Source: Rhodobacterales bacterium | GTDB taxonomy: Bacteria; Pseudomonadota; Alphaproteobacteria; Rhizobiales; Stappiaceae | Length of the DNA stretch: 64,000 nucleotides | Assembly (NCBI GenBank): GCA_008107755.1 | Contig: VIRH01000109.1 | Location: 1 to 64,000, forward strand | Direction: 5' to 3' | Shown: positions 23,517 through 32,508 of the stretch, piece by piece | Layout of the letters: each line of letters opens with the position of its first letter | Position numbering within the stretch: position 1 is the stretch's first letter | Made by a program: the position numbers and the translations under genes | The notes under the pieces: generated by a model | Seen by the model: only the letters and a program-made list of their open reading frames with translations | The model's database searches: none | Told to the model about the DNA's origin: nothing

Positions 23517-26500
23517 TTATTCGCCCGGCGCTTGCGTTGCCGACGTGTCGAGGGACTGGGCGGCGGCGATTTCGCGCTGCAGCCGTTGCTCTTCCTGGAT
23601 GGCAGGGGTGATGAAACGGCCGAGCAGCAGATAGGCGACCGGCGTGAGGAACAGCGTCGACACCGTTGCAAGCCCAAGGCCGCCGACGATCACGAAGCCG
23701 AGCGCAATACGCGCTTCCGCGCCGGCGCCGCTGGCCATGATCAGTGGCACACCGCCGACGATGGTGCAGATCATGGTCATCATCACCGGACGCAGACGGA
23801 TCGTGGACGCGTTTTCAATCGCCTCGCGCACACTCTGCCCGCGGTCGCGAAGCTGGTTGGCGAACTCCACGATCAGAATGCCGTTCTTCGCCATGATGCC
23901 GACGAGCAGCACCAGCCCGATCTGGGAATAGACGTTGAGCGTCGTGCCCGTTAGCAGCATTGCAAAGATCGCGCACGCCAGGCCGAGCGGCACCGTCGCC
24001 ATGATGATGATCGCACTGATGAAGCTTTCGAACTGGGCGGCAAGAACAAGCAGAATGATGATGATCGCAAAGCCGAACACCGTCGCCATGCTGGAGGACT
24101 GCTCACCCAGCGTTGCCGTTTCGGCGAGTGGAATGATACGGGCGCCCGGAGGCAGAAGCGGTTCGGCGATGCGCATCGCCTCCTGATAGGCGCTGCCGAG
24201 GGCAAAGTCTGGCGCAAGGGCAGAGGTAATGGCAACGGCCCGAAGCTGCTGTTCTCGCGTCAGCGACGGCGGCACGGCCTGTTCGGTCAGGGTCGCGATG
24301 GTCGATACCGGCACGAAGCGCCCGTCCCCGGTCTTCAGGAATATGTTCTCCATGTCCATCGGATCATTGATGGGGTTCGTGGTCGACACGAACTTCACGT
24401 CATAGGCCTGATCGTTGATGAAGACCTGCCCGACCTTGCGGCCGTCGAGCATGGCCTGCATCGCGTTGCCAAGGCCGTTGATGTCGATCCCGAGATCCGA
24501 CGCCCGCTCCCTGTCGATGGAGACGGAAAGCTGCGGCCGGGTGGACTCGCTGGACAGGCGCGCCTGACGGAACCGTGGATCCTTTTCCATTTCCGCGAGG
24601 ATCTTCTCGGCCGTCTCGCCGAGCTGGGCATAGCTGATGCTGCCCGCAACCGCGAACTGGAGACCGGAACCGGCGCCGCGAATGCCGAGACTGTTGGGCT
24701 GGAAGGCGAAGGCGCGAACGCCGGGCACCTGGGTTACCAGAGCCGAGATCTCGCTCAGGATTTCCTGCTGCGATCGCGTCCGCTTATCCCAGGGCGCAAG
24801 GCGCATGACCATGAAGCCGCTGTTCTTCGATCCGCCGGTGCCGGCGATCGAGAAGGTTGAGATGACCTCGCCGCTTTCGCGATAGGGCTGGAGCAAATCC
24901 TCGATCTGGCGCATCTCCTGCGACAGGTAATCGAGGCTGACGCCTTGCGGGGCGGACACGCGGATGAAGGCGAGCGAGCGGTCTTCGGACGGTGTCAGCT
25001 CCGACTTGATCGTTCCGAAAAGAGCCGCCGCCGTCAGGGCGAAGACAAGCGAAACGGCAACGACCACGATCGGCGCGTTGAGGCAAGCGGTCAGGCAGCG
25101 CTTGTAGAGGTTGCCAAGCGAGCGGCCGAGCGCGCCGACGGGTCCTGAATGGTGAGGCTCCCCGGAACCGTCACCGGCTCCAGCTTCGGCTCCGGATTTC
25201 AGGAGCCTGGACGCCAGCATGGGACAGAGCGATAGCGCGACGATGGAGGACAGGAAAACGGCGATGGCGAGCACGAAGCCGAATTCCCGGAAGAGCCCGC
25301 CGGTCTGGCCCGGCAAGAAGGACAGCGGCACGAAGACAGCAATCAACGTCGCTGTAGTGGCCAGCACGGCGAAGAAGACCTCCTCGGTGCCGAGAACTGC
25401 GGCCGCACGTGGCCCGATGCCCTCGTTGCGTCGGCGGACGATGTTTTCCAGCACCACGATGGCGTCATCGACAACGAGGCCGGTGGCGAGCACCAGGGCG
25501 AGAAGCGTCAGGATATTGATCGAGAAGCCGGCGAGATAGATCGCCGCGAGCGTCCCGATCAGCGCGACAGGCATTGACACACCCGGGATCAGCGTCGCCC
25601 TCCAGTCCCACAGGAAGATGTAGATGATCAGAAGAACGACCGAGACGGCGATGACGAGCGCGATTTCCACCTCGTGAATGGCGCCGTTGATGAAGGTGGC
25701 GTCGTCGCTGGTGACTTCCAGCGTGGTACCTTCCGGCAGGTTCTTCTGGATCTCGTCGACGGCCTTGCGCACCCCTTCGGAAATTTCCAGCGTGTTGGAC
25801 TGGGCCGAGCGGATGATGCCCATGCCGATGCCCGCCTTGCCGTTTGCGCGCAGCTGCGTCTGGCCAAGGTCCGGCCCCAGCGTCACCGTCACGAAGTCCC
25901 GCAGGCGCGCACGCCGGTTGATGATGATGTTCTCGAACGCCTCAGGCGTGTCGATGGTCGCGGACGCCCGGACGATGAGATCCTGGTTCTGGCTGGTGAG
26001 CGAGCCGGCCGGCGTGTCGAACGCCATGGACGACAGCGCATTGGCAACATCGGCAATCGTCAGGTTCAGGCTCGCCATCTTGGCCTGGTCGATATCGATG
26101 CGGAAGATCTTGTCCCGGTCCCCATAGACCTGAACATCTGCAACGCCAGGCACCGAGGACAGCGCGTCGACGATCTCGTCCTCGACGAGAACAGTCATGT
26201 CCTCCACCGACATGCGGTCCGAGGTCAGGCCGAGGCGCAGGACCGCCTGGGCATTGGCATCCGCCTTGACGATGCGGGACGGATCGGCGTCTTCCGGCAT
26301 GTCGTTGACGATCCGGCCGAGGGCATCGCGCATATCGGATGCGGCGACATCAAGATCGACACCGTCGGAAAACTCCACCGTCACGCGGCTGCGGCCGAAA
26401 GAGGAGCTGGAAGAAATCGACTTCACACCCGAAACGCGGGCGACGGCCCCCTCGATGAGCCCGGTCACCTCGCGATCGATGGTCTCGGCGGCGGCAGACG

Positions 26501-26672
26501 AGTAGTTGGTGCTGACGGTGATGACCGGCCGGTCGACATCGGGCAGTTCGCGGATTTCAATACCGAAGATGGCAGCGATCCCCGCCACGACGATCAGCAT
26601 GTTGACCACGAAGGCGAAGACGGGGCGACGAACGAAAAGGCCGGTGAAACCGAGGTCCTTGAGGTTGCTCAT
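23517..26672 (-). CDS. RND efflux transporter, inner membrane pump subunit (HAE1 family)
   Basis: 1051 residues, the standard RND length. The first helix is near 14-36. Two duplicated halves each hold a large periplasmic domain and a bundle of helices. The proton-relay pair Asp-Asp sits in GLVVDDAIVVLENI near 400-413 and GGLFREFGFVLA follows. It is a proton-driven pump that expels hydrophobic or amphiphilic compounds through a trimer coupled to an adaptor and an outer membrane channel. The adaptor gene is 22 bases upstream. No TolC-like gene or local TetR/MarR regulator is present. The substrate is unknown. Confidence 0.95.
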   Translation of the reverse strand: MSNLKDLGFTGLFVRRPVFAFVVNMLIVVAGIAAIFGIEIRELPDVDRPVITVSTNYSSAAAETIDREVTGLIEGAVARVSGVKSISSSSSFGRSRVTVEFSDGVDLDVAASDMRDALGRIVNDMPEDADPSRIVKADANAQAVLRLGLTSDRMSVEDMTVLVEDEIVDALSSVPGVADVQVYGDRDKIFRIDIDQAKMASLNLTIADVANALSSMAFDTPAGSLTSQNQDLIVRASATIDTPEAFENIIINRRARLRDFVTVTLGPDLGQTQLRANGKAGIGMGIIRSAQSNTLEISEGVRKAVDEIQKNLPEGTTLEVTSDDATFINGAIHEVEIALVIAVSVVLLIIYIFLWDWRATLIPGVSMPVALIGTLAAIYLAGFSINILTLLALVLATGLVVDDAIVVLENIVRRRNEGIGPRAAAVLGTEEVFFAVLATTATLIAVFVPLSFLPGQTGGLFREFGFVLAIAVFLSSIVALSLCPMLASRLLKSGAEAGAGDGSGEPHHSGPVGALGRSLGNLYKRCLTACLNAPIVVVAVSLVFALTAAALFGTIKSELTPSEDRSLAFIRVSAPQGVSLDYLSQEMRQIEDLLQPYRESGEVISTFSIAGTGGSKNSGFMVMRLAPWDKRTRSQQEILSEISALVTQVPGVRAFAFQPNSLGIRGAGSGLQFAVAGSISYAQLGETAEKILAEMEKDPRFRQARLSSESTRPQLSVSIDRERASDLGIDINGLGNAMQAMLDGRKVGQVFINDQAYDVKFVSTTNPINDPMDMENIFLKTGDGRFVPVSTIATLTEQAVPPSLTREQQLRAVAITSALAPDFALGSAYQEAMRIAEPLLPPGARIIPLAETATLGEQSSSMATVFGFAIIIILLVLAAQFESFISAIIIMATVPLGLACAIFAMLLTGTTLNVYSQIGLVLLVGIMAKNGILIVEFANQLRDRGQSVREAIENASTIRLRPVMMTMICTIVGGVPLIMASGAGAEARIALGFVIVGGLGLATVSTLFLTPVAYLLLGRFITPAIQEEQRLQREIAAAQSLDTSATQAPGE

Positions 26673-26694
26673 CGAAATCGGTTCCTTTCCGGCG

Positions 26695-27879
26695 TCAGGA
26701 GCCGCTGGTCGTGCGTTCGGGTTCCGGCGGGGTCTCGGAGGCAGGGGCCTGCCTGCGTTCGGCGATATTGAGCTCCGCCCCCTGGCGGACCAGATGAATG
26801 CCTTCGGTCACGACATCGTCGTCGGGGGTCAGAGGCGCCTTGACCAGAACGCTGTCCGTGTTGCGCTGGATGATGTCGATCGGCACACGCTCGCCCTTGC
26901 CGTCCTTGACGGCCCAGACGAAGGCGCCGTCCGCGCCCCACTGGACCGCAAGCGGATCGACCGCGGGAAACAGGTCGCCGGGGAATTTCATGGACACCTG
27001 AAAGGACATCCCTGCCCGCAGCGTGTCGTTCTTGTTGGGAAAGCGCGCACGCACCTGAAGCGTGCGGCTGTCGATATCGATCCGGTTGTCAACCGCACTG
27101 ATGACGCCTTCGAAGGTCTCGCCCGGACGTGCGACGGAGGTCGCGGTGATCGGCGAGCCGACCTTGATTGCCGAGGCGAAGCGTTCCGGCACCCAGAAGT
27201 CGACCAGAATTTCGCTGCGGTCGTCGATGGTCGCGATCACGGACTGGGAGGTGACATAGTTGCCCGCCGTGATCGGCAGGATGCCGACCGTGCCGCCGAT
27301 CGGCGTCTCGATCGACCGGCGCGCCAGAGCAAGCTCCGCTTCGCGCAGCTCGAGGCGCGCATTTTCCTTGGCAAGTTCCGCATCGGTGACCTGAACGGTC
27401 GTTGCAGTATTCGTCTTTTGAAGAACCTTCATGCGGTCGAGGCGCGCCTCTGCGTCCTTCACCGCGTTGGCCGCACGTTCGACTGCGATCTTCTCGGCGT
27501 CGGAATCGAGGCGGGCAATCACATCACCCCGCTTCACCGAGGCTCCGGATTTCACCAGCACTTCCGTCATCCGACCACTGGTGAAGGGCGTGACGGCAAC
27601 CGACTGGAGTGCCGTGCTGGTGCCGATCGCGGACAGGCGGTCGTTGATGGTGATCTCGATGACAGGCGTTGTCACGACGAATCCCTGGGGCCTGCCCCGG
27701 CCTCTCTGCGGGCCTGCGCCGGCGGTCTTCTGCGATCCGTCGGAAACATCGAAGGGAACCAGACCGGCAACGCCCCATGCGGTCAGATACGCGCCGGCCC
27801 CGGGATAGAACCGTGCCCAGAGCCCCGCAGCCACGACGAGCATGACGACAGTCAGAACGAGCTGCTTCCAGACGGACAA
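26695..27879 (-). CDS. RND efflux periplasmic adaptor (membrane fusion) protein
   Basis: 394 residues from TTG 27879 (GGAG six bases upstream); TTG 27891 is an alternative. An N-terminal anchor helix lies near 5-24 (KQLVLTVVMLVVAAGL). A biotinyl-lipoyl region (VKSGASVKRGDVIARLD near 108-124), a coiled-coil hairpin near 126-185, a beta barrel and a membrane-proximal domain follow. It bridges the inner membrane pump encoded next to an outer membrane channel. Residues about 38-66 form a Gly/Pro/Arg-rich linker (AGAGPQRGRGRPQG), slightly unusual. It is the first gene of the pair. Confidence 0.93.
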   Translation of the reverse strand: MSVWKQLVLTVVMLVVAAGLWARFYPGAGAYLTAWGVAGLVPFDVSDGSQKTAGAGPQRGRGRPQGFVVTTPVIEITINDRLSAIGTSTALQSVAVTPFTSGRMTEVLVKSGASVKRGDVIARLDSDAEKIAVERAANAVKDAEARLDRMKVLQKTNTATTVQVTDAELAKENARLELREAELALARRSIETPIGGTVGILPITAGNYVTSQSVIATIDDRSEILVDFWVPERFASAIKVGSPITATSVARPGETFEGVISAVDNRIDIDSRTLQVRARFPNKNDTLRAGMSFQVSMKFPGDLFPAVDPLAVQWGADGAFVWAVKDGKGERVPIDIIQRNTDSVLVKAPLTPDDDVVTEGIHLVRQGAELNIAERRQAPASETPPEPERTTSGS

Positions 27880-28225
27880 GGGCCTCTCCAATCACTCACG
27901 ACGGCCGGGATCGCGTCTCCCGACCTTTCCAGACATTTGTGTAGGGTAAACCCCGTGGGGCACCAAATGAATATGTGTAACAAATTGTCGAAAAGTCCAC
28001 TCAGGTTTGGTGCGGCATCCTTTTGAATCAGCAGTATTTTCCCACTCCTCAGGTGTACGGGTCGCTGACACACCCGTTCCTCCTTCGCCCCTTTGCGATC
28101 GCGCTCAGCTCTCTGGGCGAGATTGCGTGAGGGCAACAAGCCGCCACGCCCTTTCATCCGCCTTAATATCTTGACTTTGGGTTTATACCCGAGATGATGG
28201 ATCACAAAATATCGGGAGGAACAAC
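27880..28225. other. Divergent promoter region between the efflux and sugar ATPase genes
   Basis: 346 bases without a recognised gene. The right end holds a -35-like TTGACT at 28171-28176 and the palindromic GGGTTTATACCC at 28179-28190, then a strong GGGAGG before the ATPase start. The left part should hold the efflux promoter, but I saw no specific operator. Confidence 0.55.
28179..28190 (+). promoter_or_regulatory. Candidate operator of the sugar ABC ATPase gene
   Basis: GGGTTTATACCC is an inverted repeat (GGGT/ACCC with a four-base centre) lying just after a TTGACT -35-like hexamer and 36 bases before the ATPase start. Its core GGTTTATACC matches GGTTCATACC in the abfA promoter region at 9 of 10 positions, so both may bind the same regulator. 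Confidence 0.5.
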
Positions 28226-29317
28226 ATGGCCGAAATCCAGCTTGAGGGTGTGTCCAAAAGCTTTGGCAACGTGAAAGTCATCGACAAATTGTCGCTTGCG
28301 GTGAACTCGGGAGAATTCGTCGTCTTTCTCGGGCCGTCCGGTTCGGGCAAATCGACACTGCTCAGGATGATCGCGGGGCTTGAAAGCATCGACGAGGGCG
28401 CCCTACTGATCGGCGGCGAGCGGTGCGAGACGCTGGCTCCCGGCCAGCGCGGCGTTGCCATGGTCTTCCAGAACTACGCGCTTTACCCGCATATGAGCGT
28501 TCGAGAGAACATGGCCTTCGGCCTGCGCAACATCGGCCTCGACAGGGCAAGCATCGAGCAACGGGTCATGGACGCCGCCCGTATCCTGGAAATGGAGGAA
28601 CTGCTGGAACGGCGGCCGTCCCAGCTTTCCGGCGGCCAGCGCCAGCGGGTGGCGATCGGGCGTGCGATCGTCAAGGAACCCAAGGCGTTTCTGTTCGACG
28701 AGCCGCTGTCCAACCTCGATGCCGCGCTCAGGGTGCGCACGCGGGTGGAGCTTGCCCAGCTCCACCAGCGCATGAAGGCAACGATGATCTATGTGACACA
28801 CGACCAGACCGAGGCGATGACGCTGGCGGACAGGATCGTCGTCCTCAACAATCGCAGGATCGAACAGATCGGGACGCCGATGGAGGTCTATCTGCGCCCG
28901 GCCACGCGCTTCGTCGCCGGTTTCGTCGGCAGCCCTGGCATGAATTTCCTGAAGGGGCATGTCGACGACGGCGCCGGTCCAAAGGTGCGGCTCAGTGACG
29001 GGTCGGAAGTGCCCCTTGCCGGCAACGGGCTTGCTGCCGGGTCCTACGAGATCGGCATCCGGCCGGAATCCATTCACATCGTCTCGAAGGAAGAGACCGG
29101 CGCGCAAGATCAGGGACTTGCCCGGGCGAAAGCCGGGGTCGTCGAGCGTCTCGGTGAGCGCACTCTGGTCTACTGCACGCTGCAGGACGGTACCCGCCTC
29201 ATTGCCCAGGACAGCGGCCGCTCGGGTGTCCGGCCGGACGATGACATCTGGCTCGGTTTCGATACGCAGGCCATGCACCTGTTCAATCCGTCCGGTGAGG
29301 CGCTCCACCTCAACTGA
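28226..29317 (+). CDS. Sugar ABC transporter ATP-binding protein (UgpC/MsmX type)
   Basis: 363 residues. An ABC domain is followed by a TOBE-type regulatory domain. Walker A GPSGSGKST lies near 37-45, Q-loop VFQNYALYPHMSV near 80-92, signature LSGGQRQRVAIGRA near 133-146, Walker B FLFDEPLSNLDAALR near 153-167 and switch His in VTHDQTEAMT near 190. The C-terminal part from about 240 carries the TOBE fold. It energises sugar import and is the only ATPase for the binding protein and permeases encoded on the opposite strand; the genes converge with a 33-bp gap. Confidence 0.92.
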   Translation: MAEIQLEGVSKSFGNVKVIDKLSLAVNSGEFVVFLGPSGSGKSTLLRMIAGLESIDEGALLIGGERCETLAPGQRGVAMVFQNYALYPHMSVRENMAFGLRNIGLDRASIEQRVMDAARILEMEELLERRPSQLSGGQRQRVAIGRAIVKEPKAFLFDEPLSNLDAALRVRTRVELAQLHQRMKATMIYVTHDQTEAMTLADRIVVLNNRRIEQIGTPMEVYLRPATRFVAGFVGSPGMNFLKGHVDDGAGPKVRLSDGSEVPLAGNGLAAGSYEIGIRPESIHIVSKEETGAQDQGLARAKAGVVERLGERTLVYCTLQDGTRLIAQDSGRSGVRPDDDIWLGFDTQAMHLFNPSGEALHLN

Positions 29318-29337
29318 GGAGAGACGCCGCCGCTGCC

Positions 29338-29372
29338 GAGTGCGGGGCCTTCAGCCCTTGATCCCCGCACTC
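29338..29372. terminator. Hairpin between convergent sugar-transport genes
   Basis: GAGTGCGGGG at 29338-29347 and CCCCGCACTC at 29363-29372 form a perfect 10-bp stem with a 15-base loop. It lies after the ATPase stop and overlaps the last codons of the facing permease gene. It could end transcription from either side, but T-runs are absent, so this is tentative. Confidence 0.4.
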
Positions 29373-30193
29373 AGCGTGATCGCCTGCGTGACGCGGCGCT
29401 GGAACACCAGATAGGCCAGCGCCACCGGCAGGCCCGCAAGCACCGCAGCCGAGAGCTGCCTTGCGTAATAGACGCCGAACGCATCCCACACCTGTGTGAT
29501 CCCGACGGTGATCGTCATCATTTCGGTCTTGGTCACCGCAAGGAACGGCCAGAGGAAGGCGTTCCACGCCCAGATGAATGTGACGATGGACAGCGCCGTC
29601 GTCACGCCCCAGTTTATGGGAAGGTACACCTTGAAAAGGATCCGGAATTCGCCCGCATTGTCCATGACGGCAGCTTCACGGAACTCCTTTGGAACCTGGT
29701 CGAAGAACTGCTTGTAGACGATGATCACGACCGGATGGATGAGCTGCGGCAAGATTATGCCCGCCCAGCTGTTCAACAAGCCCATATCGGCCATCAGCAC
29801 GAAATGATTGATGATCAGCACCTGGGTCGGAACCATGAAGCTGGCAAGGATCAGCCACCACAACGGGCGGCGCAGCGGAAAACTGAGCTGGGAGATGGCG
29901 TAGCCGCACAACATGGACGTCGAAACGGTCAGGACTGTCACACCGAGAGCGGTTGCGATCGAGTTGATGTACCATGTGCCGATCTGCGTCCGGGTCAGGG
30001 CGAAGATGTAGTGGTCGAGGGTGAAGGTGTCCGGCCAGAGTTCGATATAGGGCCGTATCACCTCGTCTTCCGGCTTCAGGGAATTGATGATGCCCCAGTA
30101 GAGCGGGAAGGCCCACAGAACCGCGCAAATCACCGTGAAGATGGTGATCACCGCACCGGCAACGTTGTATCGTTTAGCCTTTGCCGGGGTCAT
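29351..30193 (-). CDS. Sugar ABC transporter permease (MalG/LacG type)
   Basis: 280 residues with six predicted helices. The first is near 11-33 (AVITIFTVICAVLWAFPLYW). The EAA loop reads FREAAVMDNAGEFRILFKVYLP near 180-201, where the ATPase docks. It forms a heterodimer with the MalF-type subunit, whose stop codon overlaps this start by 4 bases (30190-30193). The context with a GH51 arabinofuranosidase suggests arabinosides or arabino-oligosaccharides as cargo. Confidence 0.92.
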   Translation of the reverse strand: MTPAKAKRYNVAGAVITIFTVICAVLWAFPLYWGIINSLKPEDEVIRPYIELWPDTFTLDHYIFALTRTQIGTWYINSIATALGVTVLTVSTSMLCGYAISQLSFPLRRPLWWLILASFMVPTQVLIINHFVLMADMGLLNSWAGIILPQLIHPVVIIVYKQFFDQVPKEFREAAVMDNAGEFRILFKVYLPINWGVTTALSIVTFIWAWNAFLWPFLAVTKTEMMTITVGITQVWDAFGVYYARQLSAAVLAGLPVALAYLVFQRRVTQAITLSAGIKG

Positions 30194-31071
30194 GAGCGCC
30201 GCTCCGAAAACCGCATGAGCTGGAAGTTCAGGACCGAGATCACGATCACCATGATGAAGAGAACCACGGCGATCGCCGCGGCCCGTCCGCCGTCATTGTT
30301 CACGAAGGCGCGCTGGAAGATGTAGTAGACCATGACGAGGTTGTCGTTGGGTCGGCCGCCTTGTGAAAACAGGTAGACCTGGTCGAAGATCTTCAGCTGC
30401 AGAATGAGCTGGATCGTGAGCACCAGCGCCGTGACGGGCCAGAGCAACGGCCAGGTGACGCGCCTGAACGTCGTCCATGTTCCGGCATTATCCAGGGATG
30501 CGGCCTCGTATATCTCCTGCGGAATCGCGCGCAGGCCCGCCAGAAACAGCAGGATGGAGAAGCCAGCCGTCCACCAGATCGTTATGACCGCGACGGCGGG
30601 CATGAACCAGTCCGTCACCTTGAAGATCGGTATTCGGTCGATGCCGACGAGATCGAAGATATGCATGGCGATCCCGAACTGGAAGTTCAGCGTCCAGTCC
30701 CAGATCCGGAAGACCACCGAGACCGGGAGGATGTAGGGCAGGAAGAAGAGCGCGAGCACCAGCGCCTGAAGCCGGCCCGAGAGCCGGGAGACGCCAAGCG
30801 AGATGCCGAGGGCGACGAGCGTTCCCGGCACGACCGACAGCAACACGAAATACGCCGTGTTCCAGAGCGCGGTATGGAAGCGCCGGTCACCCGGAAGGCG
30901 GGTGTAATTGTCGACACCGAGCCAGCGCCCCTCCCCGATCAGCGGCGCCTTCTGAAAGGACAGCACGAACATGTCGATGGTTGGATAAACGAAGACGAGA
31001 CCGTAGGTCGCCGCGAAAGGTGCGATCAGCACCAGGGCGACGAGAGCCTCTTTTTTCCTGTTGCGGATCAA
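30190..31071 (-). CDS. Sugar ABC transporter permease (MalF/LacF type)
   Basis: 293 residues from TTG 31071. Six helices, the first near 9-32, and the EAA loop EIYEAASLDNAGTWTTFRRV near 186-205. It pairs with the MalG-type subunit encoded next with a 4-base overlap. It follows the binding-protein gene by 96 bases, which contain a hairpin. Sequence and order match carbohydrate uptake transporter 1 (CUT1) operons. Confidence 0.92.
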   Translation of the reverse strand: MIRNRKKEALVALVLIAPFAATYGLVFVYPTIDMFVLSFQKAPLIGEGRWLGVDNYTRLPGDRRFHTALWNTAYFVLLSVVPGTLVALGISLGVSRLSGRLQALVLALFFLPYILPVSVVFRIWDWTLNFQFGIAMHIFDLVGIDRIPIFKVTDWFMPAVAVITIWWTAGFSILLFLAGLRAIPQEIYEAASLDNAGTWTTFRRVTWPLLWPVTALVLTIQLILQLKIFDQVYLFSQGGRPNDNLVMVYYIFQRAFVNNDGGRAAAIAVVLFIMVIVISVLNFQLMRFSERRS

Positions 31072-31138
31072 CGGCGAACCCCTGTGTCGTTGGCGGATCC
31101 GGACCGATCAATGCAGGTCGGCCCGGAAAGCGAGGTCA

Positions 31139-31162
31139 TGCGGGCGGCCAGAACCGCCCGCA
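31139..31162 (-). promoter_or_regulatory. Intercistronic hairpin after the sugar-binding protein gene
   Basis: TGCGGGCGG and CCGCCCGCA form a perfect 9-bp stem with loop CCAGAA, starting 5 bases after the binding-protein stop codon and before the MalF-type gene. There is no T-run. It probably protects the upstream mRNA or partly limits read-through. Confidence 0.7.
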
Positions 31163-31167
31163 CTCGA

Positions 31168-32445
31168 TCACTGGAGGTCGTTAAGCTCGTAGGTGATTTC
31201 CTCGACCGCTTCCTCAGGTTCCATTTCGCCGTTCAGGGTCGGGACGAAATAGGTCGACATGACATCGAAGATCGGTCCGGCGACACCGGCCAGCGGGGTT
31301 TTCGGGTCATAGATCATGTTGGCCGTCAGCGACGAGTAGGTCGCGTTCGGTTCCATGGCCTTGTAGCCGGCGCTGTCGGTGATGTTCCTGTTCGCCGGAA
31401 TATGCCCGGCGGTTGCCCAGAACAGCGAATGCTCCGAGATCCAGCTCATGACCTCAAGAACCGCAGCCCGCTTTTCCGGGGACATGTCCTTGCCGGTCGG
31501 AATCGCAAAGGCATGGCTGTCGGAATAGGTGGCCGGGTGATCGAAGATGACCGGCAATTCGACCGCGCCCCATTCGAACAGCTTGCCGTCCTTGCGCAGG
31601 TCGGTCATCGTCGGCACTTCCCACACGCCGTTGATCATCATGCCGGCTTCGCCACTGGTAAACAGGGCAACGGTCGCCGGATAATCGGTGTAAGTGGACT
31701 GCAGCCCCTCATTCGTCCATTCCTGCAGAACCGACAGGGCATTTTCCAGCTTGCCGGCATTGTCGCCGGCCAGGAACTCGCCGTCTGTCATCAGTTCCCC
31801 GTCCTGCTGACCCATAAGAGAATAGATCGTGCGGAACATGAAATTGCCGTCGGCAGTGACCGAGGCAAGCGGGAACTTGACCGAACCGGCTTCCTTCAGC
31901 GCCCGCAGCGTGGAGGTAAAGCCCTCCCTGCTGTCGAGCCCCTTGGGATTGCCGTTTTCGTCGAGCAGACCGGCGGCTTCCAGGACATCCTTGTTATAGT
32001 AGAGAACGATCGGGTGCGTATCGATCGGCACGGCATAGGTCTTGTCATCGACCGAGACAGCGTTCCAGATTGACGGCGCGAAGTCGTCCTCGCCAAGACC
32101 CATCGTCTGCCAGTCATCCGCCGTGATTTCGCTGAGAAGGTTCTGCTGGACGGCCAACGGAATGCGGCTGGCATGATAGGTCATGATGTCCGGCGCCTCG
32201 CCCACGGCAACGGATGTCTGAACCTTGGCGTAGAACGGTACGCCCCATTCGAGGGTCGTGGCGTCGATCTTGATCTTGCCCGCGTGCTCTTCGTTGAAAT
32301 CGGAGATCATCTTCTTCATGCGGACGCCGTCGCCGCCGGCGAGAAAATCCCACCAGACAACGGTTTCTTCCGCCAGTGCTGCCGAGGACAGCAGGGTCGC
32401 CGCCGCGAGGACGCCGCACCTGGCCCATGTCTTCACCTTCAACAT
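31168..32445 (-). CDS. Sugar ABC transporter substrate-binding protein (CUT1 type)
   Basis: 425 residues. Signal peptide up to about ALAEE near 26 (GVLAAATLLSSAALA), then a family 1 binding fold: VVWWDFLAGGDGVRMKKMI near 29-47, VGEAPDIMTYHASRIP near 78-93, AVPIDTHPIVLYYNKDVLE near 138-156 and AGMMINGVWEVP near 267-278. It captures a sugar or oligosaccharide in the periplasm. It lies 63 bases after abfA, so arabino-oligosaccharides are the likely ligands (inference). GGGAGGAG precedes the ATG. Confidence 0.92.
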   Translation of the reverse strand: MLKVKTWARCGVLAAATLLSSAALAEETVVWWDFLAGGDGVRMKKMISDFNEEHAGKIKIDATTLEWGVPFYAKVQTSVAVGEAPDIMTYHASRIPLAVQQNLLSEITADDWQTMGLGEDDFAPSIWNAVSVDDKTYAVPIDTHPIVLYYNKDVLEAAGLLDENGNPKGLDSREGFTSTLRALKEAGSVKFPLASVTADGNFMFRTIYSLMGQQDGELMTDGEFLAGDNAGKLENALSVLQEWTNEGLQSTYTDYPATVALFTSGEAGMMINGVWEVPTMTDLRKDGKLFEWGAVELPVIFDHPATYSDSHAFAIPTGKDMSPEKRAAVLEVMSWISEHSLFWATAGHIPANRNITDSAGYKAMEPNATYSSLTANMIYDPKTPLAGVAGPIFDVMSTYFVPTLNGEMEPEEAVEEITYELNDLQ

Positions 32446-32464
32446 CTTCGTCTCCTCCCATTGA

Positions 32465-32484
32465 GGCAGGCCCTCCAGCCTGCC
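32465..32484 (-). promoter_or_regulatory. Small hairpin between abfA and the sugar-binding protein gene
   Basis: GGCAGGC and GCCTGCC form a 7-bp stem with loop CCTCCA in the 63-base gap. It lacks a clear T-run on the transcribed strand. A processing or stability element is more likely than a full terminator. Confidence 0.45.
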
Positions 32485-32508
32485 GAAAACCGAACCGGAA
32501 CCGTCTCG

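Noticed and set aside
26506..28026. 506-codon plus-strand open frame across the efflux adaptor
   Set aside because: It is antisense to a complete, well-supported adaptor gene and is rich in Arg, Asp and Gly as expected of a shadow frame.
30661..32073. 470-codon plus-strand open frame across the sugar transport genes
   Set aside because: It is antisense to a clear permease and binding-protein gene and is open because of high GC third positions; the product has no fold-like pattern.
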